From assembly GCA_023150455.1 (NCBI GenBank), contig JAKLKW010000041.1, forward strand, positions 1 to 47,775: 47,775 nucleotides of DNA, read 5' to 3'. Every line of letters starts with the position of its first letter. Position 1 is the stretch's first letter. Of the stretch, positions 7,213 through 16,958 are shown piece after piece. The position numbers were made by a program, and so were the translations under genes. The DNA comes from Alphaproteobacteria bacterium (GTDB lineage: Bacteria > Pseudomonadota > Alphaproteobacteria > JAEULC01). The notes beneath the pieces are model-generated. The model searched no databases and was not told the origin of the DNA. It worked only from the letters and a program-made list of their open reading frames with translations.

Positions 7213-9972
7213 ATGAGTCCCGCCGCCGCCGCCGACAAGGACCAGCCGCTCCGCTACGACATCCGCCTGCTCGGCCGCATCCTGGGCGAGACGATCAGGA
7301 GCCAGGAAGGCGAGGGCGTGTTCGGCCTGGTCGAGCACATCCGCCAGTGCTCGATCCGCTTCCATCGCGACGAGGACGAGGCGGCGCGGCGCGAGCTCGA
7401 ATCGACGCTCGGCGGCCTCGAGCCCGAGCAGACGATCCGCATCATCCGCGCCTTCGGCTATTTCTCGCACCTCGCCAACCTGGCCGAGGACCAGCATCAT
7501 ATCCGCCGCACCCGCGCGCACGCGATCGCGGCTTCGGCGCCGCGCGAGGGCAGCATGGCCTATGCGCTCGGGCAGGCGCGCGATGCGGGCGTGTCGCGCC
7601 AGCGGCTGCAGGCGTTCTTCGATACCGCGCTGATAAGCCCGGTCCTGACCGCGCACCCGACCGAGGTCCGCCGCAAGAGCAGCATCGACCGCGAGATGGA
7701 AGTGGCGCAGCTCCTGGCCGAGCGCGACCGGATGCTGTTCACGCCGGACGAGCTCGCCGCCAACCGCAAGGCGCTCAGGCGCGCCGTGCTGACGCTGTGG
7801 CAGACCAGCGTGCTGCGCAAGACGCGCCTGCGCGTGGTCGACGAGGTCGCGAACGGACTGTCCTTCTACGACTACACCTTCCTGCGCGAATTGCCGCGCT
7901 TCTATGCCGAGCTCGAGGACCGGCTGGGCACGGTCGATCCGTCCTGGGAAGGCATGTCGGTTCCCTCGTTCCTGACCATGGGCAGCTGGATCGGCGGCGA
8001 CCGCGACGGCAATCCCTTCGTCACCGCCGATATCCTGCGCGAAGCGCTGCGCATGCAGAGCAAGCTTGCGCTCGGCTTCTACCTCGACGAACTGCATGCG
8101 CTCGGCGGCGAGTTGTCGATCGACGGGCGCAACCATGGGATCTCGCCGGCGCTGCGCGCGCTGGCGGAGCGCTCGCCCGACCGCTCGCCGCATCGCCAGG
8201 ACGAGCCCTATCGCCTGGCCATCTCGGGCATGTATGCGCGCCTTGCGGCGACGGCCTGGGCGCTCGACCGGCTCGAGGCGCCGCGCCACGCCGTGGGCGA
8301 CGCGCCGCCCTACGCCGGCGCGGCCGAGCTCGGCGCCGACCTGGAGACGATCGTCGATTCCCTCGCGGCGAACGGCTCCCTGCCGGTGGCGCGCGGCCGG
8401 CTGCGCGCGCTCCGCCGCGCGGTCGACGTGTTCGGCTTCCATCTCGCCGCGATCGACCTCCGGCAGAACGCCGACGTGCACGAGCGCGTGCTGGCGGAGC
8501 TGTTCGCCGGGGCCGGCACCGGCGTCCGCTACCGCGGGCTGGACGAGGACGCGCGCGTCGCGCTGCTGCTGGACGAGCTCGCGACCGCGCGGCCGCTTTC
8601 CTCGCCCTTCCTCGCCTATTCCGACGAGACCCGGTCGGAGCTGGCGATCCTCGCCGAGGCTGAAGCGGCGCATCGGCGCTACGGCGCCGCGGCCGTGCCC
8701 AACTACGTCATCTCCAAGGCCGACGGCGTGTCGGACGTGCTGGAGGTCGCGGTGCTGCTGAAGGAAAGCGGCCTGCTGCGGCCGGGCGCCGGCGCGCTCG
8801 ACGTCGACATCGTCCCCTTGTTCGAGACCATCGACGACCTCAGGCGCTCCGGCCCGGTCATGGACCGGCTGCTCGCGATCCCCGCCTACATGCGCCTGCT
8901 CGAACGCCGCGGCCGCGCGCAGGAGGTCATGCTGGGCTATTCCGACAGCAACAAGGACGGCGGGTTCCTGACCTCGAACTGGGAGCTGTACAAGGCCCAG
9001 CGCGTCCTGGTCGAAGTCTTCCGCAGGCACGGCGTGCGCCTGCGCCTGTTCCACGGGCGCGGCGGGTCGGTCGGGCGCGGCGGCGGGCCCAGCTACCAGG
9101 CGATCCTGGCGCAGCCGCCCGGCGCGGTGCAGGGGTCGATCCGCGTGACCGAGCAGGGCGAGGTGATCGCGGCCAAGTACTCCAACGCCGAGGTCGGCCG
9201 GCGCAACCTCGAGATCCTGGCCGCGGCCACGCTCGAGGCGACGCTGCTGCAGGCGGACCTGCCGGCGCCGCGCCCGGCCTTCACGCAGGCGATGGAAGAG
9301 CTGTCGGGCCACGCCTACCGCGCCTATCGCAGCCTGGTCTACGAGACCGAGGGCTTCGAGCGCTTCTTCTGGGAATCGACGGTGATCGGCGAGATCGCCA
9401 ACCTCAACATCGGCAGCCGCCCGGCCTCGCGCAGGAACTCGCGCCGCATCGAGGACCTGCGCGCGATCCCCTGGGTCTTCAGCTGGTCGCAATGCCGGCT
9501 GATGCTGCCGGGCTGGTACGGCTTCGGCTCGGCGGTGCGCGAGTGGATCGCGACGCGGCCCAAGGACGGGCTCGACCTGCTGCGCGCCATGCACCGCGAA
9601 TGGCCGTTCTTCCGCATGCTGCTGTCGAACATGGACATGGTGCTGGCCAAGAGCGACATCGCCATCGCCTCGCGCTACGCCGAGCTGGTGTCGGACGTCG
9701 AGCTGCGCGAGGCGGTGTTCGCGCAACTGCGCGCGGAATGGCAGGGCTCGATCGACGCGCTGCTCGCGATCACCGGCCAGCGCACGCTGCTCGGGCCCAA
9801 CCCGCTGCTGGCGCGCTCGATCCGCAACCGCTTCCCCTATCTCGACCCGCTCAACCACGTGCAGATCGCGCTGTTGCGCCGCCACCGCGCCGGCGCGACC
9901 GACGCGACCGTGCAGCAGGGCATCCATCTCAGCATCAACGGCATCGCCGCGGGCCTGCGCAACAGCGGGTAG
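7213..9972 (+). CDS. ppc: Phosphoenolpyruvate carboxylase
   Basis: 919 residues, the usual bacterial length. It carboxylates PEP with bicarbonate to oxaloacetate, refilling the TCA cycle in the cytosol. Family signatures are [11 protein letters not shown] (catalytic His region) near residue 155, [30 protein letters not shown] around 575-595, the [20 protein letters not shown] active-site loop around 615-635, and a C-terminal [12 protein letters not shown], where PEPCs end in NTG or NSG. Start: ATG at 7213; an in-frame alternative is not convincing. It is convergent with the LLM oxidoreductase, only 3 bp separating the genes. No regulatory site was identified upstream beyond the short divergent gap. 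Confidence 0.97.
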   Translation: MSPAAAADKDQPLRYDIRLLGRILGETIRSQEGEGVFGLVEHIRQCSIRFHRDEDEAARRELESTLGGLEPEQTIRIIRAFGYFSHLANLAEDQHHIRRTRAHAIAASAPREGSMAYALGQARDAGVSRQRLQAFFDTALISPVLTAHPTEVRRKSSIDREMEVAQLLAERDRMLFTPDELAANRKALRRAVLTLWQTSVLRKTRLRVVDEVANGLSFYDYTFLRELPRFYAELEDRLGTVDPSWEGMSVPSFLTMGSWIGGDRDGNPFVTADILREALRMQSKLALGFYLDELHALGGELSIDGRNHGISPALRALAERSPDRSPHRQDEPYRLAISGMYARLAATAWALDRLEAPRHAVGDAPPYAGAAELGADLETIVDSLAANGSLPVARGRLRALRRAVDVFGFHLAAIDLRQNADVHERVLAELFAGAGTGVRYRGLDEDARVALLLDELATARPLSSPFLAYSDETRSELAILAEAEAAHRRYGAAAVPNYVISKADGVSDVLEVAVLLKESGLLRPGAGALDVDIVPLFETIDDLRRSGPVMDRLLAIPAYMRLLERRGRAQEVMLGYSDSNKDGGFLTSNWELYKAQRVLVEVFRRHGVRLRLFHGRGGSVGRGGGPSYQAILAQPPGAVQGSIRVTEQGEVIAAKYSNAEVGRRNLEILAAATLEATLLQADLPAPRPAFTQAMEELSGHAYRAYRSLVYETEGFERFFWESTVIGEIANLNIGSRPASRRNSRRIEDLRAIPWVFSWSQCRLMLPGWYGFGSAVREWIATRPKDGLDLLRAMHREWPFFRMLLSNMDMVLAKSDIAIASRYAELVSDVELREAVFAQLRAEWQGSIDALLAITGQRTLLGPNPLLARSIRNRFPYLDPLNHVQIALLRRHRAGATDATVQQGIHLSINGIAAGLRNSG

Positions 9973-9975
9973 GCG

Positions 9976-10995
9976 TCAGTCGGCGGCGGCGAGCGCGAAC
10001 GCCTCCGCCAGCAGCGTGTAGGACCGCCGCCGGACCTCGGCGGCGTGCGTCCAGGTGACGACCGCGACCTCCTCGACCGCCAACCCATTTGCCAGCGCGC
10101 GCAGCATGCGGCCGACCTTGTCGGGCGGGCCGACCAGCGACGTGCGCCGCATCTGGGCCAGCCGCGCCGCCTCGGGCTCGGACAGCGCCTCGGCGGCAGC
10201 CTCCTCGGGCGAGGGCAGGGCAGTCAACACGCCGCGGTCGCGCTTGATGCGCCAGACGGCGCGCGCGGTGAAATGGTGCTGCGCCTCGTCCTCGCTTTCG
10301 GCCGCCAGCGCCCACACGCAGATGGCCGAATGCGGCTTGGGCCAGCGCGCGCTCGGACGGTATTGCTGGTGATAGAGCTGGAGCGCGCGCTCGGCGCCGC
10401 GGCCGTCGGCGAAGAAATAGGCGAAGCAATAGGGCAGGCCGAAATAGGCCGCGACCTGCGCGCCATAGTCGGAGCTGCCCAGCACCCAGACCTCCGGCAT
10501 GCCCGGGCCCCTGGGATGCGCGACCACGCCGCGGAACGGATGGCCTTCGGGCAGCTCCTCGCCGCCGACCCAGGCCATCAGGTCGCGGATCTGCGACGGG
10601 AACTGGTCGGCCGCCGTGTCGGCGTTCGGGTTGAGCGCGAAGGCGGTGCGCATGTCGCTGCCAGGCGCGCGCCCGAGCCCCAGGTCGATGCGGCCGGGGG
10701 CGATCGCCTCCAGCACGCGGAACTGCTCGGCGACCTTGAGCGCGGAATAATGCGGCAGCATGACGCCCGCCGGGCCGACGCGGATGCGCGCCGTGGCCGC
10801 GGCGATGGAAGCGACCAGGATCTCGGGCGCCGTGCCGACGATGGCCGGGTGGTTGTGATGCTCGGACACCCAGTAGCGGTGATAGCCCAGCCGCTCGCAC
10901 AGCTGCGCCAGCGCCAGGGTCTCGCGGATCGATTCCGCGGGCGAGCGGCCGCTCACCGCGTTGGACTGGTCGAGGACGGAGAGGCGGAAGGTCAT
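9976..10995 (-). CDS. LLM class flavin-dependent oxidoreductase
   Basis: 339 residues, a bacterial-luciferase-like TIM barrel that uses reduced FMN or F420. The N-terminus [10 protein letters not shown], then [13 protein letters not shown], is the classic start of the MsnO8-type LLM subgroup. Further landmarks are [56 protein letters not shown] and GPPDKV near the C-terminus. The substrate cannot be deduced. Start: ATG at 10993-10995; the reading frame stays open upstream but loses similarity. It is followed at 16 bp upstream by the methyltransferase gene on the same strand, so the two probably form a short operon. Confidence 0.88.
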   Translation of the reverse strand: MTFRLSVLDQSNAVSGRSPAESIRETLALAQLCERLGYHRYWVSEHHNHPAIVGTAPEILVASIAAATARIRVGPAGVMLPHYSALKVAEQFRVLEAIAPGRIDLGLGRAPGSDMRTAFALNPNADTAADQFPSQIRDLMAWVGGEELPEGHPFRGVVAHPRGPGMPEVWVLGSSDYGAQVAAYFGLPYCFAYFFADGRGAERALQLYHQQYRPSARWPKPHSAICVWALAAESEDEAQHHFTARAVWRIKRDRGVLTALPSPEEAAAEALSEPEAARLAQMRRTSLVGPPDKVGRMLRALANGLAVEEVAVVTWTHAAEVRRRSYTLLAEAFALAAAD

Positions 10996-11011
10996 GATGG
11001 GCGGCGCAAGT

Positions 11012-11656
11012 CTAGACCTTGCGCCACACCGTCGCGAGCCAGGGTTGCTGCGCGCGCGGCAGGCCGGGCGGGCGATAGTAGTGCCGAATCTCGGCAAACC
11101 CCGCGGCGGTCGCATAGCCGCGCCAGGTCTCCAGGTCGAAGAAGCAGCAGTAGCGTCCGCCGTTCCAGCCTTCTTCGTTGTCGCCGCGCGGGTTCGAGGC
11201 GAACAGCACACCGCGCGGACGCAACGCCGCATGCAGCTCGCGCAAGACCCGCGGCAGCTCGCCGGTCGGCACGTGGAACAGCGCGGCGTTGGCGAACACG
11301 CCGTGGAAATGCGCCGGCGGCAGCGACATGGCGAGGAAATTCTGGTGCAGCACCTCGCAGCCCGAGTAGGCGCGGGCCATTTCCACGAATGCCGGCGCGC
11401 CTTCCAGCCCGACCGGTTCGTGCCCCAGCGAGCGGAAGTGCTTCAGGTCCCGGCCCGGTCCGCAGCCGACGTCGAGGATGCGATAGGGCGGGTCGCCTCC
11501 GATCGCCTCCAGCAGCGCGGCGTAGTTCTGCGTGACGTCGTGGTCGCGCGTGCCCTGCCAGAAGGACTCGGCCCGCCGCTCGTAGTCGGCGATCGTGCGC
11601 TCGGAGATGCGGCGCGGCGAATCGCCCGCGCCGGCCGGGGTGCGGTCGGATGCCAT
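11012..11656 (-). CDS. Class I SAM-dependent methyltransferase
   Basis: 214 residues. The Rossmann SAM-binding core is clear: motif I YRILDVGCGPGRDLKHF around residues 57-73, acidic motif II VGLEGAPAFVEMAR, and the DPPY-like post-motifs FHGVFANAALFHVP and LRELHAALRPRGVLFASNPRG. The last part (GGRYCCFFDLETWRGYATAAGF) fits small-molecule methyltransferases. The target is unknown. Start: ATG at 11654-11656; the sequence in front of it is C-rich, so the ribosome site is poor. It lies 16 bp from the LLM oxidoreductase start and is divergent from the ugp transporter operon. Confidence 0.85.
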   Translation of the reverse strand: MASDRTPAGAGDSPRRISERTIADYERRAESFWQGTRDHDVTQNYAALLEAIGGDPPYRILDVGCGPGRDLKHFRSLGHEPVGLEGAPAFVEMARAYSGCEVLHQNFLAMSLPPAHFHGVFANAALFHVPTGELPRVLRELHAALRPRGVLFASNPRGDNEEGWNGGRYCCFFDLETWRGYATAAGFAEIRHYYRPPGLPRAQQPWLATVWRKV

Positions 11657-11745
11657 GGACGGGGGAGGGTCGCACCGGCCGCGCCGGTGTTCAAGCCGCA
11701 GTCCGGCGCTTTCCCGCGCGACGCCCGCATACCCCCTTTGCCCGA

Positions 11746-11774
11746 CCGTCATGAAACTGTAATAAGAACGTAAA
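11746..11774 (+). promoter_or_regulatory. Pho box upstream of the ugp operon
   Basis: CCGTCAT (11746-11752), four bases, then CTGTAAT (11757-11763) reproduces the PhoB consensus CTGTCAT-N4-CTGTCAT with the exact 11-bp period. A weaker third unit, ACGTAAA, follows at 11768-11774 in the same phase. It lies 50 bp before the ugpC start codon. PhoB activation under phosphate starvation fits a ugp-type glycerol-3-phosphate importer, which is a Pho regulon member in E. coli. Confidence 0.7.
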
Positions 11775-11824
11775 GCGCCCGACCGCGGCGCCGTGGAAAA
11801 CCTGGGCGCGTCGAACGGGGGGTC

Positions 11825-12889
11825 ATGTCGCGCATCGTCGTCAGCGACATCGTCAAGGATTGGGGCGGCACGCGCGCGGTCGACCGGATCGGCTTCGTGG
11901 CCGAGGCCGGCCGGCTCCTGGTGCTGCTGGGCCCGTCCGGCTGCGGCAAGTCGACGACGCTGCGCCTGATCGCGGGGCTCGAGGAAGCGACCGCGGGCCG
12001 CATCGAGATCGGCGGGCGCGACGTCACGCGCCTGCCGCCGGCCGAACGGCGCATCGCCATGGTGTTCCAGTCCTACGCCCTGTTCCCGCATTTGAGCGTG
12101 GCGGAGAACATCGTCTTCGGCCTGCGCGTGCGCCGCGTCGATGCCGCCGAGCGCGCCCGGCGCCTCAAGCGCGTGGCCGAGCTCGTGGGGCTCGCCGGCC
12201 TGCTCGAGCGCAAGCCGGCGCAGCTCTCGGGCGGGCAACGCCAGCGCGTGGCGCTCGGCCGCGCCATCATCGCCGAGGCGCCGGTCTGCCTGATGGACGA
12301 GCCGCTGTCGAACCTGGACGCGCAGCTGCGCCACGAGATGCGCAGCGAGATCCGCGCGCTGCAGCGGCGCATCGGCATGACCATGATCTACGTGACGCAC
12401 GACCAGACCGAGGCCATGACCATGGCCGATCACGTGATCCTGATGCGCGAAGGGCGCATCGAGCAGCAGGGCACGCCCGAGGATCTCTACACGCGTCCGG
12501 CCAGCGCCTTCGCCGCGCGCTTCCTCGGCACGCCGCCGATGAACCTGATCGCGCTCGATTCCGTCCGGCCGCATCTGCCGCCGGTCGCGTCCGAGGGCGC
12601 GCTGCTGCTCGGCGTGCGGCCCGAGCGCGTGACGCTGGTTGCCTCCGGCGTGCCCGCGCTGGTCGAGGCGGTCGAGTATCTCGGCGCCGACACGGTGATC
12701 CAGTGCCGTATCGCCGACCAGCCCTTCGCCGCGCGCGTGCCCGGACATGCCCCGGTCGGCGTGGGCGACCGCGTGGCCCTCGCCTGGGACGCGGCCGAGC
12801 AGCACCTGTTTCGAAAGGACGGCGGCGCGCGCGTCGAGAGCGCGCCGCCCGAGCGGACGGGCAAGCGCCCGGCCGCCAACGCGCGTTGA
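11825..12889 (+). CDS. ugpC: ABC transporter ATP-binding protein, UgpC/MalK type
   Basis: 354 residues, the length of the UgpC/MalK class. Walker A GPSGCGKST is at residues 36-44, the Q-loop in VFQSYALFPHLS, signature LSGGQRQR near 134, Walker B VCLMDEPLSNLD and the switch His in YVTHDQTEAMT. The C-terminal OB-type extension (GVRPERVTL) typical of carbohydrate and glycerol-phosphate importers is present. It powers import at the inner membrane. It is the first gene of a C-B-A-E operon, and a Pho box precedes it. The substrate is assigned from the Pho box and the binding protein, so a different carbohydrate remains possible. Confidence 0.85.
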   Translation: MSRIVVSDIVKDWGGTRAVDRIGFVAEAGRLLVLLGPSGCGKSTTLRLIAGLEEATAGRIEIGGRDVTRLPPAERRIAMVFQSYALFPHLSVAENIVFGLRVRRVDAAERARRLKRVAELVGLAGLLERKPAQLSGGQRQRVALGRAIIAEAPVCLMDEPLSNLDAQLRHEMRSEIRALQRRIGMTMIYVTHDQTEAMTMADHVILMREGRIEQQGTPEDLYTRPASAFAARFLGTPPMNLIALDSVRPHLPPVASEGALLLGVRPERVTLVASGVPALVEAVEYLGADTVIQCRIADQPFAARVPGHAPVGVGDRVALAWDAAEQHLFRKDGGARVESAPPERTGKRPAANAR

Positions 12890-12911
12890 ACCAAAGGAGG
12901 ACCGAACAACC

Positions 12912-14204
12912 ATGAGCGATCTCAAGCAACGACTGGCCGTCGCCGTCGCCGGGCTGTGCCTGGCGGCGGGGCTAGGCTCCGGCAGCGCCGGCGCCGCCGA
13001 TCTCTCGTTCTACTATCCGGTCGCGGTCGGCGGCCCGATCACCAAGATCATCGACGGCATGGCGGCGGAGTTCGAGAAGGCGAACCCGACCATCAAGGTG
13101 AAGCCGATCTATTCCGGCTCGTACCAGGACACGATCACCAAGGTGCTGACGGCGATCAAGGGCGGCGACGCGCCGCAGCTGTCGGTCATTCTCGCGGTCG
13201 ACATGTTCACGCTGATCGACGAGGACGCCATCGTTCCGTTCGACGACCTGGTCAAGACCGACGCCGACAAGGCCTGGATGAAGGGCTTCTATCCGGGCTT
13301 CCTGGAGAACAGCCAGACCGGCGGCAAGACCTGGGGCATCCCGTTCCAGCGCTCGACCGTGGTGATGTACTGGAACAAGGAGCTGTTCAAGGAGGCCGGG
13401 CTCAATCCCGAGAAGCCGCCGCAGAACTGGGCCGAGCTGGTCGAGATGGGCAAGAAGCTGACCAAGCGCGACGCCGGCGGCAACGTCACCACCTGGGGCG
13501 TGCAGGTGCCGTCCTCGGGCTTCCCCTACTGGCTGTTCCAGGGCTTCACCACCCAGAACAACGCCATCCTGATGAACACGGCCGGCACCGAGGTCTTCTT
13601 CGACAAGCCGGGCGTGATCGAGGCGCTGCAGTACTGGGTCGATCTCAGCCAGAAGCACAAGATCCACCCGCCGGGCATCGTCGAGTGGGGCACGACGCCG
13701 AAGGACTTCTTCGAGCGCAAGGCGGCCGTCATCTGGACCACGACGGGCAACCTCACCAACATCAAGGCCAACGCCAAGTTCCCGTTCGGCGTGGCCATGC
13801 TGCCGGAGAACAAGCGCCGCGGCTCGCCGACCGGCGGCGGCAACTTCTACATCTTCAAGAAGTCGACGCCCGAGCAGCGCGAGGCGGCGCTCAAGTTCGT
13901 CAAGTTCATGACCGAGCCGAAGCGCGCGGCCGAATGGGCGATCGCCACCGGCTACGTCGCCGTCTCGCCGGCCGCCTGGGAGACGCCGGAGATGAAGAAG
14001 TACGTCGCCGAGTTCGCGGCCCCGCTGGTCGCGCGCGACCAGCTGCAGCACGCCGTCGCCGAGCTCTCGACGCACGAGAACCAGCGCGTCACCAAGGCCC
14101 TCAACGACGGCCTGCAGGCCGCGCTCACCGGCGCCAAGACGCCGGAGCAGGCGATGAAGGACGCGCAGAAGGAGGCCGAGCGCATCCTGAAGCCGTTCAA
14201 GTAA
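12912..14204 (+). CDS. ugpB: Extracellular solute-binding protein, UgpB-like
   Basis: 430 residues. A Sec signal peptide (residues 1-28, cleavage near AGA-ADLS) shows export to the periplasm. The mature protein is a cluster-B type binding protein with UgpB-like blocks: FYYPVAVGGPITKIIDGMAAEF, PIYSGSYQDTITKVLTAIKG, PFQRSTVVMYWNKELFKEAG, and TTTGNLTNIKANAKFPFGVAMLP. E. coli UgpB binds sn-glycerol-3-phosphate and glycerophosphodiesters. Start: ATG at 12912 with a strong AAAGGAGG ribosome site, 22 bp after ugpC. A REP-like hairpin immediately downstream may protect its message and give it higher expression than the permease genes. Confidence 0.85.
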   Translation: MSDLKQRLAVAVAGLCLAAGLGSGSAGAADLSFYYPVAVGGPITKIIDGMAAEFEKANPTIKVKPIYSGSYQDTITKVLTAIKGGDAPQLSVILAVDMFTLIDEDAIVPFDDLVKTDADKAWMKGFYPGFLENSQTGGKTWGIPFQRSTVVMYWNKELFKEAGLNPEKPPQNWAELVEMGKKLTKRDAGGNVTTWGVQVPSSGFPYWLFQGFTTQNNAILMNTAGTEVFFDKPGVIEALQYWVDLSQKHKIHPPGIVEWGTTPKDFFERKAAVIWTTTGNLTNIKANAKFPFGVAMLPENKRRGSPTGGGNFYIFKKSTPEQREAALKFVKFMTEPKRAAEWAIATGYVAVSPAAWETPEMKKYVAEFAAPLVARDQLQHAVAELSTHENQRVTKALNDGLQAALTGAKTPEQAMKDAQKEAERILKPFK

Positions 14205-14224
14205 GCTGACCGCAAAGTGAAGTA

Positions 14225-14352
14225 TCGGCGCCCATCATCCTTCGAGACGGGCCTGCGGCCCTCCTCAGGACGACGCGTATGATCGAGGCAGGAATAACGC
14301 GTCATCCTGAGGAGCGAGCGCGGCGAGCGTCTCGAAGGATGATGGGCGCCGA
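14225..14352. repeat. REP-like long inverted repeat between ugpB and ugpA
   Basis: Outer arms of 25 bp are perfectly complementary: 14225-14249 (TCGGCGCCCATCATCCTTCG...) pairs with 14328-14352. An inner pair, CTCCTCAGGACGACGCGT against ACGCGTCATCCTGAGGAG, has one mismatch. The sequence belongs to the same type as the CATCCTTCGAGA...CTCAGGATGA palindromes scattered in alphaproteobacterial genomes; a relative lies at 38824. In RNA it folds into a long branched hairpin between the binding-protein and permease genes. Confidence 0.85.
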
Positions 14353-14364
14353 CGCCGCACGCGC

Positions 14365-15240
14365 ATGAAATCCTTCCGCCCCGCCATCCATGGCTGGCTG
14401 CTGCTGCTGCCCGCGGCGGCGTTCCTGGCGCTGTTCACGCATTACCCGGCGGTGGCGACGTTCTGGCACAGCTTCTTCTCGACGCCGAAGGGCAACCGGC
14501 CGGCCCGCTTCGTCGGGCTGATGCAGTACGAGACCATGCTCGACGATCCGATCTTCTGGATCGCGCTCGGGAACAACCTGGTCTTCGCCGCCGCCACCAT
14601 CCCGCTGTCGATCGTGCTGGCGATCGTGATGGCGCTGTGGGTCAACGAGAAGATCGCGGGCCGCGGCCTGCTGCGGCTCGCCTATTTCACGCCCACCATG
14701 CTGCCGATGATCGCGGTGGCCAATATCTGGCTGTTCTTCTACACGCCCGACTACGGGCTGCTCGACCAGATCCGCGGCCTGTTCGGCCTGCCGGCCTGGA
14801 ACTGGCTCGGCTCGCGCGACACGGCGCTCATGTGCCTGATCGTGGTGACGGTGTGGAAGGAAGCCGGGTTCTTCATGATCTTCTACCTGGCGGCGCTGCA
14901 GCAGATCCCGCCCGACCTCGGCGAGGCGGCGTCGATCGAGGGCGCCGGGCGCTGGTACTTCTTCCGCCGGGTCACCTTCCCGCTCCTGATGCCGACCACG
15001 CTGTTCGTGCTGATCAACGCCGTCATCAACGCGTTCCGCCTGGTCGACCACGTCGTGGTCATGACGCGCGGCGGGCCCGACAACACGACCTCGCTGCTGC
15101 TGTTCTACATCTACGAGGTCGGCTTCAAGTTCTGGGACATCGGCTATGCCGCGTCCCTCACCATGGTGCTCTTGGCCGTGCTCGGGCTCGTCGCCTGCCT
15201 CCAGTTCTTCTATCTCGACCGGCGGATCCATTACCAATGA
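14365..15240 (+). CDS. ugpA: ABC transporter permease, UgpA type
   Basis: 291 residues, a six-segment inner-membrane permease of the MalF/UgpA class. The N-terminal segment WLLLLPAAAFLALFTHYPA is typical of the family. The cytoplasmic EAA loop that docks on the ATPase is visible as GEAASIEGAGRWYFFRRVTF around residues 190-209. VMTRGGPDNTTSLLLFYIYE is a conserved UgpA/MalF block. Its stop codon overlaps the start of ugpE (ATGA), showing translational coupling. It is separated from ugpB by 160 bp that hold the REP-like palindrome. Confidence 0.88.
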   Translation: MKSFRPAIHGWLLLLPAAAFLALFTHYPAVATFWHSFFSTPKGNRPARFVGLMQYETMLDDPIFWIALGNNLVFAAATIPLSIVLAIVMALWVNEKIAGRGLLRLAYFTPTMLPMIAVANIWLFFYTPDYGLLDQIRGLFGLPAWNWLGSRDTALMCLIVVTVWKEAGFFMIFYLAALQQIPPDLGEAASIEGAGRWYFFRRVTFPLLMPTTLFVLINAVINAFRLVDHVVVMTRGGPDNTTSLLLFYIYEVGFKFWDIGYAASLTMVLLAVLGLVACLQFFYLDRRIHYQ

Positions 15241-16049
15241 GCGCGCGCGTCGGCCGCTGGCTCAACACGGTCGCGGCCTGGATGCTCGGCATCCTGTGGC
15301 TCCTGCCGCTGCTCTACGCCGTGTGGACCGCGTTCCATCCCGCCGAGTTCTCGACGCGGTTTGCTCCCCTGGCGCCGCTCACGCTCGAGAACTTCGAGGC
15401 GGCCTGGGCGGCGGCGCCGTTCGCGCGCTATTTCCTCAACTCCTTCCTGCTGGTCACGGCGATCCTGGCGGGCCAGCTGGTCCTCTGCACGCTCGCCGCC
15501 TTCGCCTTCGCGCGGTTCCGGTTCCCCGGGCGCGAGATCGCCTTCGTGCTCGTGCTGGTGCAGCTCATGATCATGCCCGACGTGCTGATCGTCGAGAACT
15601 ACGCGACCATGCGCCGCTTCGGGTTGATCGACACGGTGGCCGGCATGGCGCTGCCCTATGTCGCCTCGGCCTTCGGCATCTTTCTCTTGCGCCAGGCCTT
15701 CAAGACCGTGCCGAAGGAGCTGGAGGAGGCGGCCCGCGTCGAGGGCTGCGGCACGCTCGGTATCCTCTGGCGCGTCTACGTGCCGCTGGCGCGGCCGGTC
15801 TACATCGCCTATGCGCTGGTGTCCGTCAGCTACCACTGGAACAACTTCCTGTGGCCGCTGATCGTTACCAACTCGGTCGAGACGCGCCCGCTGACCGTGG
15901 GGCTGTCGGTCTTCGCCAGCACCGACCAGGGCATCGACTGGTCGATCATCACCGCCGCGACGCTGCTCGCCTCGGGGCCGCTGCTGGTGGCCTTCCTGAT
16001 CTTCCAGCGCCAGTTCGTGCAGAGCTTCCTCAGGGCGGGGATCAGGTAG
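15237..16049 (+). CDS. ugpE: ABC transporter permease, UgpE/MalG type
   Basis: 270 residues, the second permease of the importer, with about six membrane segments. The EAA loop reads KELEEAARVEGCGTLGILWR around residues 158-177, followed by the conserved VPLARP. NFEAAWAAAPFARYFLNS near the N-terminus is typical of MalG/UgpE. Start: ATG at 15237 overlaps the ugpA stop codon as ATGA. Its 3' end overlaps the convergent GntR-type regulator gene by 8 bp. Confidence 0.88.
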   Translation: MSARVGRWLNTVAAWMLGILWLLPLLYAVWTAFHPAEFSTRFAPLAPLTLENFEAAWAAAPFARYFLNSFLLVTAILAGQLVLCTLAAFAFARFRFPGREIAFVLVLVQLMIMPDVLIVENYATMRRFGLIDTVAGMALPYVASAFGIFLLRQAFKTVPKELEEAARVEGCGTLGILWRVYVPLARPVYIAYALVSVSYHWNNFLWPLIVTNSVETRPLTVGLSVFASTDQGIDWSIITAATLLASGPLLVAFLIFQRQFVQSFLRAGIR

Positions 16050-16773
16050 CCGGCGCGGCTTCCTGCTGGCTCTGCTCGTAGGCGCGCCTCAGCCGCTCGC
16101 GGCTGTTGGCGAGGTGCCGGCGCATCGCCTGGCGGGCCGATTCGGCGTCGCGGTGCCTGATGGCGTCGAAGATGCTCTCGTGCTCCTCGTTGACGAGCCG
16201 AAGATAGGCGGCGGGCTCGTCGGCGTGGAACTTGAAGGTCTCGACCCGCGTGCGCGGGATCAGCATCGTGCCGAGCGAGTTGAACAGCTGCGTGTAGTGC
16301 GGATTGCCGGTCGCCTCGGCGACGCAGCGGTGGAAATCGAGGTCGGGCTCGACCGCGTCGCGCGCGTCCTCGATGTCGCGCGTCATGCGGTCGAGCGCGA
16401 AGCGCATCGCCTCGAGGTCGCGCTCGCTGCGCCGCTCGGCCGCCAGCGCCGCCGCCTCGGCCTCGACGCCGATCCTCAGCTCCAGCACGTCGATCACCTG
16501 CTTCAGCGTGGTGAAGCTGACATGATTGACACGGAACGGCGGTGTCGGATGGCGCTGCAGCACGAACGCGCCGACGCCCTGGCGCGTCGACACCAGCCCT
16601 TCGGCCTTGAGGCTCGAGATCGCCTCGCGCACCACGGTGCGGCTCACCTTGAACGAGGCGATCAGGTGCTGCTCGCTCGGCAGCTTGTCGCCCGGCTTCA
16701 GCTCGCCCCGCGCGATGCGGCGGCTCAGCTCGCGTACGAGCTGCGTGGTCAGCGTTTCCCGTCGTTGCAGCAC
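16042..16773 (-). CDS. GntR family regulator, FadR subfamily
   Basis: 243 residues. The winged helix-turn-helix covers residues 1-75, with the GntR signature RIARGELKPGDKLPSEQHLIASF, VSRTVVREAISSLKAEGLV and RQGVGAFV. The all-helical FCD effector domain covers about 95-225 (LELRIGVEAEAAALAA, DLDFHRCVAEATGNP, and EEHESIFDAIRHRD containing a metal-ligand His). FCD domains usually bind small carboxylic acids with a bound metal ion. It is divergent from the sugar-acid dehydratase, and a near-palindrome in the shared region is a likely operator. It also overlaps ugpE by 8 bp at its 3' end. Control of the dehydratase by a sugar acid is a sound inference. Confidence 0.9.
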   Translation of the reverse strand: MLQRRETLTTQLVRELSRRIARGELKPGDKLPSEQHLIASFKVSRTVVREAISSLKAEGLVSTRQGVGAFVLQRHPTPPFRVNHVSFTTLKQVIDVLELRIGVEAEAAALAAERRSERDLEAMRFALDRMTRDIEDARDAVEPDLDFHRCVAEATGNPHYTQLFNSLGTMLIPRTRVETFKFHADEPAAYLRLVNEEHESIFDAIRHRDAESARQAMRRHLANSRERLRRAYEQSQQEAAPAT

Positions 16774-16836
16774 GCTTGCGTCCCCTCCCGGCGCCCGGCG
16801 GCGGAACCGGCCGGGCGCGGTATCTTCGTTCTTTGC

Positions 16837-16852
16837 ACTTGTTATATCAAGT
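16837..16852. promoter_or_regulatory. Candidate GntR/FadR-type operator
   Basis: ACTTGTTATATCAAGT is a near-perfect palindrome (one central mismatched pair) in the 185 bp between the divergent GntR and dehydratase genes. The TTGT-n-n-n-n-TCAA form resembles operators of FadR-subfamily regulators. It is one of the few AT-rich spots in this gap. Confidence 0.5.
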
Positions 16853-16958
16853 ACCGAGCCGGAATGTACGGTTTTGGGCGCCGGCGCGGCCGGGCGTAAG
16901 CTGGCAACCCCGCCGTCGGCGACGTCGTTGGTCCGGGCAGGCGCAGGAGAGCCACCGA

